A stretch of DNA of 33,469 nucleotides. It comes from an uncultured bacterium. GTDB lineage: Bacteria; Actinomycetota; Actinomycetes; S36-B12; CAIYMF01. The stretch lies in the NCBI GenBank assembly GCA_903927265.1, contig CAIYMF010000271.1:1-33469 (forward strand), written 5' to 3'. Of this stretch, positions 27,068 to 33,469 are shown piece by piece. Numbering within the stretch: the stretch's first letter is position 1; every line of letters begins with the position of its first letter. The translations under genes were made by a program, and so were the position numbers. The notes under the pieces are model-generated. The model was given only the letters and a program-made list of their open reading frames with translations. It made no database searches and had not been told where the DNA came from.

Positions 27068-27451
27068 CTAGTTCCTGATCGTGCGTAGTTGAATGACGTT
27101 GCCCTCAGGGTCATTTCCGTCGCACACGCGCACCTTGCCGAACTGCCACTCACACTCGGGCTCGTCGATGATGCCTCCGTACATGGCGACGCGTGAGCGT
27201 GCGTCGGAGATGCTGGTGGTGGGAAACGACAACTTGATGGGGTTTTCTTCGCGACGCTCGCTGACAGCCGAGAACTGCTGTGCGAGGTGCGGGGGTGCCT
27301 GAACCAAGGTGATGAGTGTGGGGCCAATGGCGAGCATCGCGTAACCCTGCTCAACCTGGGTTTCGCGCAAGCCGAGTGCTTCTCGGTAGAACGTGCGCAT
27401 GCTTTCCAGATCGAGCACATAGAGCACAGCACCGAGTGCAGGTTCATTCAT
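27068..27451 (-). CDS. VOC (glyoxalase/dioxygenase fold) family protein
   Basis: The 127-residue product has the paired beta-alpha-beta-beta-beta pattern of the vicinal oxygen chelate fold. It opens with GAVLYVLDLESMRTFYREALGLR, and the second half has a SDARSRVAMYGG helix and a final DGNDPEGNVIQLR strand. The DPEGN-xx-xL ending is the family hallmark. Metal-ligand positions are not clearly conserved (the usual early His is absent), so enzymatic activity is uncertain; binding or sequestration of a small molecule is possible. Its ATG lies 6 nt after the stop of the ABC exporter gene, so it is probably the last gene of that operon. Confidence 0.85.
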   Translation of the reverse strand: MNEPALGAVLYVLDLESMRTFYREALGLRETQVEQGYAMLAIGPTLITLVQAPPHLAQQFSAVSERREENPIKLSFPTTSISDARSRVAMYGGIIDEPECEWQFGKVRVCDGNDPEGNVIQLRTIRN

Positions 27452-27457
27452 GAGTTC

Positions 27458-29245
27458 TCACCCCTCATCTCTCCAACTGCGCCAGAGGGCAGCGTAGGCA
27501 CCGTCGGCTGCGACGAGTTCATCATGTGAACCCGACTCGCTCACCCGTCCATCCTCAACCACCACAATGCGGTCGGCGTCGTGCGCGGTGTGAAGTCGGT
27601 GAGCGATGGCGACCACCGTGCGCCCTTTCAGAACGGCGGCGAGTGAACTTTCGAGGTGGCGGGCGGCACGCGGGTCAAGTAGTGAGGTGGCCTCGTCGAG
27701 TACCAGAGTGTGAGGATCGGCGAGGACGAGTCGGGCTAGCGCGATTTGTTGTGCCTGGGACGGGGAGAGTTTTACCGAACCACCTGCCCCCACGGTGGTG
27801 TCGAGTCCATCGACCAGAGCGCGGGCCCACTCGGCAGCGTCGACAGCGGCGAGTGAATTCCAGATGTCGTCATCAGTTGCATCAGTTCGGGCAAGCATCA
27901 AATTGTCGCGAACGCTTCCGACGAACACGTGGTGTTCTTGAGTGACGAGAGCAACATGCTGACGCACTTTCTCAGTGGGCATCGACGCTAAGGATGCGCC
28001 ACCAATGTCGATGCTGCCCTGGTTAGGCGCGTGCACCCCCGCCATCAGTCGGCCGAGTGTTGACTTGCCGGCGCCAGACGGACCAACGATCGCGAGGCGT
28101 TGGCCGGCCGGAATGACGAGGTTGATTCCGTGTAGCACATCGCGTCCTTCGCGGTAACCGAAAGACACGTCGTCAACACTGATGTCGCGACCGTGCGGAT
28201 CGATTGTCGGATCGGTCTCGGGAATGGAGACCTCGTGAACTCCGAGAAGGCGCGACAGTGATGCCTGGCCCGTCTGCAATTCGTCGAACCACATGAGTAG
28301 CAGATCAACTGGCTCGATGAGCATCTGCGTGTACAGAACGCCTGCCGTCATCTGCGCCAGCGAGATCACATCCGCTGCGTACAAGTAGCCACCGAGTGCC
28401 AGCACCGCTGCCAGCGGCATCACGTAGGCGGCTTCCAGCGACGGGAAGAAGATGGTGCGCAGCGACAGGGTGTAGCGCTCCCACGACACCCATGTGCGAA
28501 TGTCATCATCGGTGCGCTCAACGCGTCGTGCGCCAAGGCGGTAGGTCTCAATGGTACGACCAGCATCAACGGTTTCGGCGATGTCGGAATTCACCGTGGA
28601 GTACGAGCCCATTTCGGCGCGGTAGGCGCGAGGCGCACGTTTGAAGTACCAACGGACGGCAAACACAATCGGTGGAATCGCCAGCACCCACGTGGCTGCC
28701 AGCTGCGGTGCGGTGATGATGAGCGCGATCAGAACGAGCAGCACCGTGACAAGTGAAATGATAATTTCGGGCACGGCGTGGCGCACGGCCCAGTTGAGTC
28801 GATCGACGTCGGTGGTCGTGCGAGTGACGAGGTCTCCGGTTCCGGCACTCTCGATCGTGCTGGGGGGTAGTTCGACGGCGCGGGCAACGAAGTCTTCACG
28901 CAGGTCGGCAAGGACGGACTCCCCGAGGAGAGCGCCGCGCATGCGTGCCATGCCGGTGAAGAGCGTCTGCACGAGCAGTGCGCCGAGGAACAGTGCTGCC
29001 CCGATGTTGATAGAGGTGGTGGTGGCCGTGGAATCGGTGACCTGTTCGACGGCGCGCGACAGTACGAGTGGACCTGCGAGTGCGGCGAGCGCCGCTACCG
29101 TCTGAAGCAGCACGAGTCCGATGAGGGGTCGGCGATGCCGGAGTAGGAGCATGCGCGAGTGGGTACGCAGAGTCTCGGCGCCGGCGACGGGCAGGCGCGT
29201 TGCGTTGGGACGGTCAACCTGATCGAGGGGAATGGGGGGCTGCAT
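27458..29245 (-). CDS. Heterodimeric ABC exporter subunit with intact Walker A
   Basis: This 595-residue half-transporter has six predicted membrane segments (about residues 35-330) fused to an ATPase domain. Walker A is VGPSGAGKST near 385, the Q-loop VTQEHHVFVGSVRDN, Walker B TLVLDEATSLLD and the H-loop AIAHRLHTA; these are all standard. The ABC signature is degenerate: KLSPSQAQQIALAR in place of LSGGQ. Its partner, encoded just upstream, shows the reverse pattern, so the two together would form one working ATP site. ATG at 29245 shares one base with the partner's stop. The substrate is unknown; the fold is that of type IV (multidrug/lipid/peptide) exporters. Confidence 0.92.
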   Translation of the reverse strand: MQPPIPLDQVDRPNATRLPVAGAETLRTHSRMLLLRHRRPLIGLVLLQTVAALAALAGPLVLSRAVEQVTDSTATTTSINIGAALFLGALLVQTLFTGMARMRGALLGESVLADLREDFVARAVELPPSTIESAGTGDLVTRTTTDVDRLNWAVRHAVPEIIISLVTVLLVLIALIITAPQLAATWVLAIPPIVFAVRWYFKRAPRAYRAEMGSYSTVNSDIAETVDAGRTIETYRLGARRVERTDDDIRTWVSWERYTLSLRTIFFPSLEAAYVMPLAAVLALGGYLYAADVISLAQMTAGVLYTQMLIEPVDLLLMWFDELQTGQASLSRLLGVHEVSIPETDPTIDPHGRDISVDDVSFGYREGRDVLHGINLVIPAGQRLAIVGPSGAGKSTLGRLMAGVHAPNQGSIDIGGASLASMPTEKVRQHVALVTQEHHVFVGSVRDNLMLARTDATDDDIWNSLAAVDAAEWARALVDGLDTTVGAGGSVKLSPSQAQQIALARLVLADPHTLVLDEATSLLDPRAARHLESSLAAVLKGRTVVAIAHRLHTAHDADRIVVVEDGRVSESGSHDELVAADGAYAALWRSWRDEG

Positions 29246-31014
29246 CAGTCCTCCCCTCGAATGACGACGGCGCGGTAGGCGGGATCAGTGCGCACGAGGT
29301 CGTGGTGGTTTCCCTCGGTAAGTACTGTGCCTTCCGGGGCGAACAGCACGCGATCGCAACGGTCAAGTAGTAGCGGGCTCGTCGTGAAGACGATCGTGGC
29401 ACTTTCGCTGCGGTGCGCGCGCAGTCGCTCGGCAATGCGCGCTTCGGTGTGTGCGTCAACGGCACTGGTGGGTTCATCGAGAATGAGCACCGGCGGCTGG
29501 GCCATGAGTGATCGAGCCAGACTCAGACGCTGTCTCTGGCCGCCGGACAGCGTGCGTCCTCGCTCAGGCAGTTCCGCGTCGTAGCCTGCGCGCGGATCTG
29601 CAGGGTCTCCGCCAAGTCCCTCGATCACATCGTCAGCGGCCGCAGCCCAGATTGCGGCAGGGAGTGCGGAACGGTCACTTCCGGGGACCACCAGAAGATC
29701 GGCGAGCGAGCCCGAGAGGATCACGGGATCTTTGTCCTGCAGCACAACGACCGTACGCAATTCGTCGAGGGACAGGTCGGAGAGGGACGTGCCTGCGATA
29801 GTTACTCGCGCCGAGCGTTCGCCGAAACCGGCGAGGTGATCGGCGAGAGTGCCGGCGACCACCGGGTCGGCGCAGACAACGCCCACGAGTTCGCCCGCAT
29901 TCACTGACACGCCACTGTCAACGTCGACGAGTGAGGGTGCTGATGTGAGTTCGGGGTGCGCGCCCGTTGATGTCGATGGTTCTTCATCGGAGCGACCCAG
30001 CGACAGAATCGCAGTCACTCGTCGGGCCGCAACTCGTGCACGGGTCCACTTGTCGGCTGTTTCGGTAATCGTTCGTAGGGGTAAAACGAGAAAGGCGGTA
30101 AAGCCGTAGAACGCAACGAGTTCGCCGACGCTGAGAACGCCCTCAAGGGCGAGTCGCGCGCCGAGCCAGGTGATGAGTACGACGAAGAAGCCAGGAAGAA
30201 GAACCTGCAGTGCGTCGAGAGCCGAACGAACCCGAGCTGTCGAAACCGCCGCTGTGCGAAGCGATTGTGACGCCTTCCGGTACCGAGAGACGAACAGTTG
30301 CTCACCGCCAATTCCCCGCAGTACGCGCAGACCGCTGATGGTGTCTGCGGCGATAGCGCTGGCCTCACCGGACATGTGGCGTTGCACTGATTCGCGTCGC
30401 TCAAGTGGGCGCAACAGAGGAAGGATCACCAGCGACAGCAAGGGCATTCCGATGAGAACGATCAGTCCCAGGGTGGGCGAGGCAAGAATCAACACGATGC
30501 CTACGCCGATGAACGCCACGATCGCGCCGGCGAAGCGCGCTGCGACATCGAATGCGCTGCCGATGCGCTCAACATCGGATGCTGTGACCGACACGACTTC
30601 GCCCGTCGAAATCTGGCGTGGAAGGTCGGCGCCGAGATCGCGTGCGCGGCGAGCGACGAGTTGCTGAATGCGCGAAGCAGCCGTAATCCAGTTGGCGACG
30701 GCCATCCGGTGGCGAAGAACTCCGGCAATTGCTTGAGCGATGCCGAGTAGCAGAACCGCGACCGCCCACAGTGCCACGGTCTGCGGTTGTTTGTTAGCGG
30801 CCGCCTGCACGCCCGCTCCCAAGGCGGCCGGCACGGCGGCCTGTGCGCCCATCCAGAGCACACCCCAGAGCATGCCCATGCCGAGCAACCACGGCTGGCC
30901 GCGGGCGATCCACTTCAAAAGCGCATCGCCGGATGACAGATCGGGAATTCCCGGGTCTGTGAGCGGCAGGTCCCTCAGTGAGTGAGGGGAGCGGTGGGCG
31001 GTGGTGGTGTGCAT
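29245..31014 (-). CDS. Heterodimeric ABC exporter subunit with degenerate Walker A and H-loop
   Basis: The 589-residue product has a six-segment membrane domain (about residues 40-320, including LSVGELVAFYGF, typical of exporters) and an ATPase domain. The signature TLSGGQRQRLSLARS and Walker B VLILDEPTSAVD are canonical. The Walker A position reads GVVCADPVVAGTLA near residues 374-390, with neither the glycines nor the lysine. The H-loop reads FTTSPLLL, without histidine. This subunit alone should not bind and hydrolyse ATP normally, but its LSGGQ can complete the site of the downstream subunit. ATG at 31014 lacks a clear ribosome site; a TAGCGT -10-like box lies 9 nt upstream (31029-31024), giving a very short leader. 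Confidence 0.92.
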   Translation of the reverse strand: MHTTTAHRSPHSLRDLPLTDPGIPDLSSGDALLKWIARGQPWLLGMGMLWGVLWMGAQAAVPAALGAGVQAAANKQPQTVALWAVAVLLLGIAQAIAGVLRHRMAVANWITAASRIQQLVARRARDLGADLPRQISTGEVVSVTASDVERIGSAFDVAARFAGAIVAFIGVGIVLILASPTLGLIVLIGMPLLSLVILPLLRPLERRESVQRHMSGEASAIAADTISGLRVLRGIGGEQLFVSRYRKASQSLRTAAVSTARVRSALDALQVLLPGFFVVLITWLGARLALEGVLSVGELVAFYGFTAFLVLPLRTITETADKWTRARVAARRVTAILSLGRSDEEPSTSTGAHPELTSAPSLVDVDSGVSVNAGELVGVVCADPVVAGTLADHLAGFGERSARVTIAGTSLSDLSLDELRTVVVLQDKDPVILSGSLADLLVVPGSDRSALPAAIWAAAADDVIEGLGGDPADPRAGYDAELPERGRTLSGGQRQRLSLARSLMAQPPVLILDEPTSAVDAHTEARIAERLRAHRSESATIVFTTSPLLLDRCDRVLFAPEGTVLTEGNHHDLVRTDPAYRAVVIRGED

Positions 31015-31125
31015 AGCGCATCCACGCTATCCGGGGGAAGAAGTTGTCATCACGCCACCGCGTTCGCACTAGCCGAATTGGGCGAATTGGTCAGCGATTC
31101 GCCAGAGCGGGAGCAGAATGAGGGC

Positions 31126-31572
31126 ATGAGCGATACGACACCTCCGCCGCAGGAACCGACGCAGCCGCCAACAGCGCCGCCGCCGCCTCCGCCTGCTGCG
31201 GCGCCTCCGCCCCCACCGCCGGCTCCCATGCCGCCCCCACCGCTGCCACCGATGCCGGGCGCAGTCACGCCGGGTGCCAGTTACAGCACCGGAACGATGG
31301 CCTCGCAAACCACCAACGGCATGGCGATTGCGGCGCTGGTCTGCGGCATTTTGGGCATCGTGTCCTGTGGGTACACGTTTTTCGTGGCACCAGTGCTGGC
31401 CATTATCTTCGGCGTCATCGCCAAGAAACAGATCGCGCAGCGAGCTCAGGCAGGTGCCGGATTGGCCACGGCGGGCTTGGTGCTCGGAATTATCGGCGTG
31501 GTCATCAGTGTGCTGATCATCTTGTTCTTCGTTTTGGCGGTCTTTAGCAGTTCGACGACTACGACCCCCTAG
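31126..31572 (+). CDS. Proline-rich DUF4190-like membrane protein
   Basis: The 148-residue product begins MSDTTPPPQEPTQPPTAPPP and has a proline-dominated, cytoplasmic-looking N-terminus to about residue 45. Two hydrophobic segments follow (about 65-95, MAIAALVCGILGIVSCGYTFF onward, and 115-140), separated by a short basic stretch IAKKQIAQRAQ. This layout matches DUF4190, small actinobacterial membrane proteins of unknown role. The frame extends further upstream, but ATG at 31126 avoids an unrelated leader and follows a GAG-rich segment. It diverges from the ABC exporter operon (111 nt between starts) and precedes guaA by 70 nt. The proline tract resembles those of membrane proteins that dock other partners; no function can be assigned. 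Confidence 0.8.
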   Translation: MSDTTPPPQEPTQPPTAPPPPPPAAAPPPPPPAPMPPPPLPPMPGAVTPGASYSTGTMASQTTNGMAIAALVCGILGIVSCGYTFFVAPVLAIIFGVIAKKQIAQRAQAGAGLATAGLVLGIIGVVISVLIILFFVLAVFSSSTTTTP

Positions 31573-31642
31573 TAGCGTCAATGAGTACGGGGCGTTCGCG
31601 ATAGGTTGGTGACCTCACGATTTTCGCACCGGAGGTACCCGC

Positions 31643-33211
31643 GTGTCCGAGCATGATGTGGTGCTGGTTGTCGATTTCGGCGCCCAGTACGCCCAGCTAA
31701 TCGCTCGACGCGTGCGCGAGGCGCGGGTGTATTCCGAGATCGTGCCGCACACCATCACCGCAGCCGAGATCCTTGCCCGCAAGCCGTCGGCCGTGATCTT
31801 GTCGGGTGGTCCGTCGTCGGTGTACGCCGAAGGAGCACCCCAGGTAGAGGCGGCTCTGTTCGACACGGGTATTCCAACGTTCGGCATTTGCTACGGCTTC
31901 CAGGCTATGGCGGCGGCCCTGGGCGGAACGGTTGAGCGCACGGGACTCAGTGAATTCGGTGGAACGTCGCTGCGCGTTCTTGACACGTCATCGTGTCTGT
32001 TTAGTGGGCTTCCAGCCGAGCAAACGGTGTGGATGAGTCACGGTGATTCGGTCACTGCTGCTCCCGCGGGATTTATGGTGAGCGCCGAGAGTGATGGTGC
32101 GAAGGTCGCAGCGTTTGAGGATGGCGAGCGGCGACTGGCAGGCGTGCAATTCCACCCCGAAGTCATGCACTCACAGCACGGGCAGACCGTGCTTGAACAC
32201 TTCCTGTTTGATCTCGCTGGCTGCCAGCCGTCGTGGACTACCGCGAACGTGATTGATGAGCAGGTCGCCGCGATTCGTGCGCAGGTAGGCGACGCGCGTG
32301 TGATCTGCGGACTGTCGGGGGGTGTCGACTCGGCGGTTGCTGCCGCGTTGGTGCACCGCGCGGTGGGCGACAACCTCACATGCGTCTTCGTTGACCATGG
32401 CTTGCTGCGAGCCGGAGAACGTGAGCAGGTCGAACGCGATTACGTGGCAGCCACAGGAATTCGTCTGGTGGTGGTTGACGCTGTTGATCGTTTCCTTGGT
32501 GAACTCGCTGGTGTGAGCGATCCCGAAACTAAACGCAAGACGATCGGTCGGTTGTTCATTCGCGTGTTCGAAGACGCCGCGCGCGACTTGGTTGACGAGG
32601 CCGGCGAAACGGGGCAGAGCGTCGACTTCCTTGTGCAGGGAACGTTGTACCCCGACGTGGTCGAGAGTGGCGGTGGTACCGGTACAGCCAGCATCAAGAG
32701 TCACCACAATGTGGGCGGACTTCCAGACGACCTTCAGTTCTCGCTCGTCGAGCCGCTGCGCACTCTGTTCAAGGACGAAGTGCGCTCGGTGGGTGAGCAA
32801 TTGGGATTGCCAGCCGAGATGGTGTGGCGCCATCCATTCCCTGGGCCCGGTTTGGCAATTCGCATTGTCGGTGCCGTTGACGCTGAGCGACTCGAAATCT
32901 TGCGAGCGGCCGACGCCATCGTTCGGGCAGAAACGTTAGCGGCCGGACTTGATCGCGATATCTGGCAGTTCCCTGTCGTGCTGCTCGCTGAGGTGCGTTC
33001 GGTGGGAGTACAAGGAGATGGCCGTACGTATGGGCACCCCATCGTGTTGCGCCCGGTCTCGAGTGAAGACGCGATGACCGCCGACTGGTCGCGACTTCCC
33101 TATGACGTGATCGCGCGCATTTCCACGCGCATCACCAATGAGGTGCGTGAAGTGAATCGGGTGGTGCTCGACGTGACGAGTAAGCCGCCCGGCACGATCG
33201 AGTGGGAGTAG
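31643..33211 (+). CDS. guaA: GMP synthase (glutamine-hydrolysing)
   Basis: GuaA aminates XMP to GMP using glutamine and ATP. The 522-residue product has an N-terminal class I glutaminase (Cys83 in GICYGFQ, His171 and Glu173 in QFHPEV). An ATP-pyrophosphatase domain follows with the PP-loop [14 protein letters not shown] near residue 223, and then a C-terminal dimerisation domain with [19 protein letters not shown] and the ending [10 protein letters not shown]. All are intact and the length is standard. GTG at 31643 follows GGAGG at 7-nt spacing. With guaB and guaB3 about 10 kb upstream, it supplies the final step to GMP. Two inverted repeats follow the stop. Confidence 0.98.
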   Translation: MSEHDVVLVVDFGAQYAQLIARRVREARVYSEIVPHTITAAEILARKPSAVILSGGPSSVYAEGAPQVEAALFDTGIPTFGICYGFQAMAAALGGTVERTGLSEFGGTSLRVLDTSSCLFSGLPAEQTVWMSHGDSVTAAPAGFMVSAESDGAKVAAFEDGERRLAGVQFHPEVMHSQHGQTVLEHFLFDLAGCQPSWTTANVIDEQVAAIRAQVGDARVICGLSGGVDSAVAAALVHRAVGDNLTCVFVDHGLLRAGEREQVERDYVAATGIRLVVVDAVDRFLGELAGVSDPETKRKTIGRLFIRVFEDAARDLVDEAGETGQSVDFLVQGTLYPDVVESGGGTGTASIKSHHNVGGLPDDLQFSLVEPLRTLFKDEVRSVGEQLGLPAEMVWRHPFPGPGLAIRIVGAVDAERLEILRAADAIVRAETLAAGLDRDIWQFPVVLLAEVRSVGVQGDGRTYGHPIVLRPVSSEDAMTADWSRLPYDVIARISTRITNEVREVNRVVLDVTSKPPGTIEWE

Positions 33212-33231
33212 AGCAAGCGCGAAAATCTCGG

Positions 33232-33292
33232 GCGAGTCCATCAGGTGCGCGGCAAAAGAGGGGTAAATAACCCGCATAAGTGATGGACTCGC
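33232..33292 (+). terminator. 12-bp perfect inverted repeat after guaA
   Basis: The arms 33232-33243 and 33281-33292 are perfect inverted copies, starting 20 nt after the guaA stop. The 37-nt spacer contains a small inner hairpin (GGGT 33261-33264 with ACCC 33270-33273). There is no T-run. A terminator or an RNA-stabilising 3' structure is the simplest reading; the long, partly AT-rich spacer is unusual for a plain terminator. Confidence 0.5.
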
Positions 33293-33361
33293 GGAAGTAG
33301 GGGTGCGCGCGTTGCCGCGCTCGACAAGGCCGAGAGGAAATCTGACACGCACCCGTAGCGC

Positions 33362-33401
33362 CGAGGCTGCCCGCTCCCACGATGGTCAGCGGGTAGCCTC
33401 G
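33362..33401. repeat. 14-bp inverted repeat covering the -10 of the last gene
   Basis: The arms 33362-33375 and 33388-33401 match at 13 of 14 positions (the exception can form a G-U pair), with a 12-nt spacer. The right arm contains TAGCCT (33394-33399), a -10-like hexamer ending 6 nt before the ATG of the next gene. It could be an operator for that gene or the main terminator after guaA. Confidence 0.6.
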
Positions 33402-33408
33402 CTTCATG
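33394..33408 (+). promoter_or_regulatory. Candidate -10 element for leaderless expression of the last gene
   Basis: TAGCCT at 33394-33399 ends exactly 6 nt before the ATG at 33406, and no Shine-Dalgarno sequence is present. No convincing -35 is seen 16-18 nt upstream (the region is C-rich), which keeps confidence moderate. Confidence 0.45.
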
Positions 33409-33469
33409 ACTGTTGCTCAGAACATCCTGCTGATCCTGCACTTCGTCGGACTCGCGAGCCTGCTCGGTG
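33406..33469 (+). CDS. Putative membrane protein, N-terminus only (partial)
   Basis: Twenty-one codons are visible before the right edge (MTVAQNILLILHFVG, then LASLLG). The segment is hydrophobic and looks like a first transmembrane helix. Small multi-pass membrane proteins starting in this way are found near guaA in other actinobacteria as I recall them, but the family cannot be assigned from so little. The start has no ribosome site; a TAGCCT box at leaderless distance and the surrounding inverted repeat support it as a real gene. Confidence 0.55.
   Translation, partial: MTVAQNILLILHFVGLASLLG

Noticed and set aside
32171-32833. 220-codon minus-strand frame inside guaA
   Set aside because: Antisense shadow; guaA is intact and unambiguous.
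33132-33407. 91-codon minus-strand frame at the end of guaA
   Set aside because: It overlaps the guaA 3' end and both inverted repeats, is Arg/Ala/Pro/Ser-rich and has no motif; the plus-strand start at 33406 explains the region better.

Overview
The window is a GC-rich, gene-dense stretch of an Actinomycetota (high-GC Gram-positive) chromosome. This is shown by an actinobacterial WhiB-family regulator (WhiB3/WhiD type), a BldM-like response regulator, frequent GTG starts, 1-4 bp overlaps between genes, and several starts that look leaderless. From memory, the gene order follows the Mycobacterium tuberculosis block from rplM/rpsI to guaA and the Streptomyces block around groESL-whiD-bldM-guaB. 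I cannot assign genus or family. The window is almost entirely conserved core chromosome; I see no prophage, IS element, CRISPR array, tRNA or rRNA gene.

Layout. (a) 1-341, minus strand: the 5' part of a gene running off the left edge, resembling AbiEi-type antitoxins, with an imperfect 19-bp inverted repeat directly upstream of its start codon. (b) 342-688: no gene; two tandem G-rich tracts, a good sigma70-type promoter and a leader for the ribosomal protein genes. (c) 689-2998: rplM, rpsI, glmM. (d) 3004-3990, minus: a DUF389 membrane protein, divergent from glmS. (e) 4054-10484: glmS, acpS, nnr (NAD(P)HX epimerase/dehydratase fusion), alr, an alpha/beta hydrolase and tsaE, nearly all overlapping or nearly touching. 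(f) 10588-12787: tsaB, rimI, tsaD, which with tsaE complete the bacterial t6A accessory set. (g) 12887-14648: a secreted NodB-type polysaccharide deacetylase and a homocysteine S-methyltransferase. (h) 14645-16844: CIRCE-controlled groES-groEL with a long stem-loop between the genes and another after groEL. (i) 16865-19822: whiB3/whiD (minus), a MerR/cobalamin-binding-domain regulator, an unrecognised helical protein, and bldM. (j) 19916-22580: guaB and guaB3. (k) 22612-26008: glpD and a ChoD-like GMC oxidoreductase. (l) 26071-27036: a PPK2-family kinase. (m) 27068-31014, minus: a two-gene heterodimeric ABC exporter followed by a small VOC protein. (n) 31126-33211: a DUF4190-like protein and guaA. 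(o) 33212-33469: two inverted repeats and the first 21 codons of a membrane protein.

How the genes work together. glmM and glmS make UDP-GlcNAc precursors and alr makes D-alanine, so (c)-(e) feeds cell-wall synthesis. tsaE/B/D supply tRNA t6A. guaB, guaB3 and guaA are guanine-nucleotide genes. whiB3 (Fe-S type), the MerR/B12-type protein and bldM form a regulatory cluster between groEL and guaB.

Most notable for follow-up: the antitoxin-like gene with its promoter-proximal inverted repeat; the complementary loss of ATPase motifs in the two ABC subunits; the ferredoxin-like Cys motif in the GMC oxidoreductase; the MerR/B12-domain regulator beside whiB3 and bldM; and a repeated pattern in which a -10-like hexamer ends exactly 6 nt before a start codon. 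I found no complete, clearly undescribed multi-gene system; the window is mainly housekeeping with several unusual local features.
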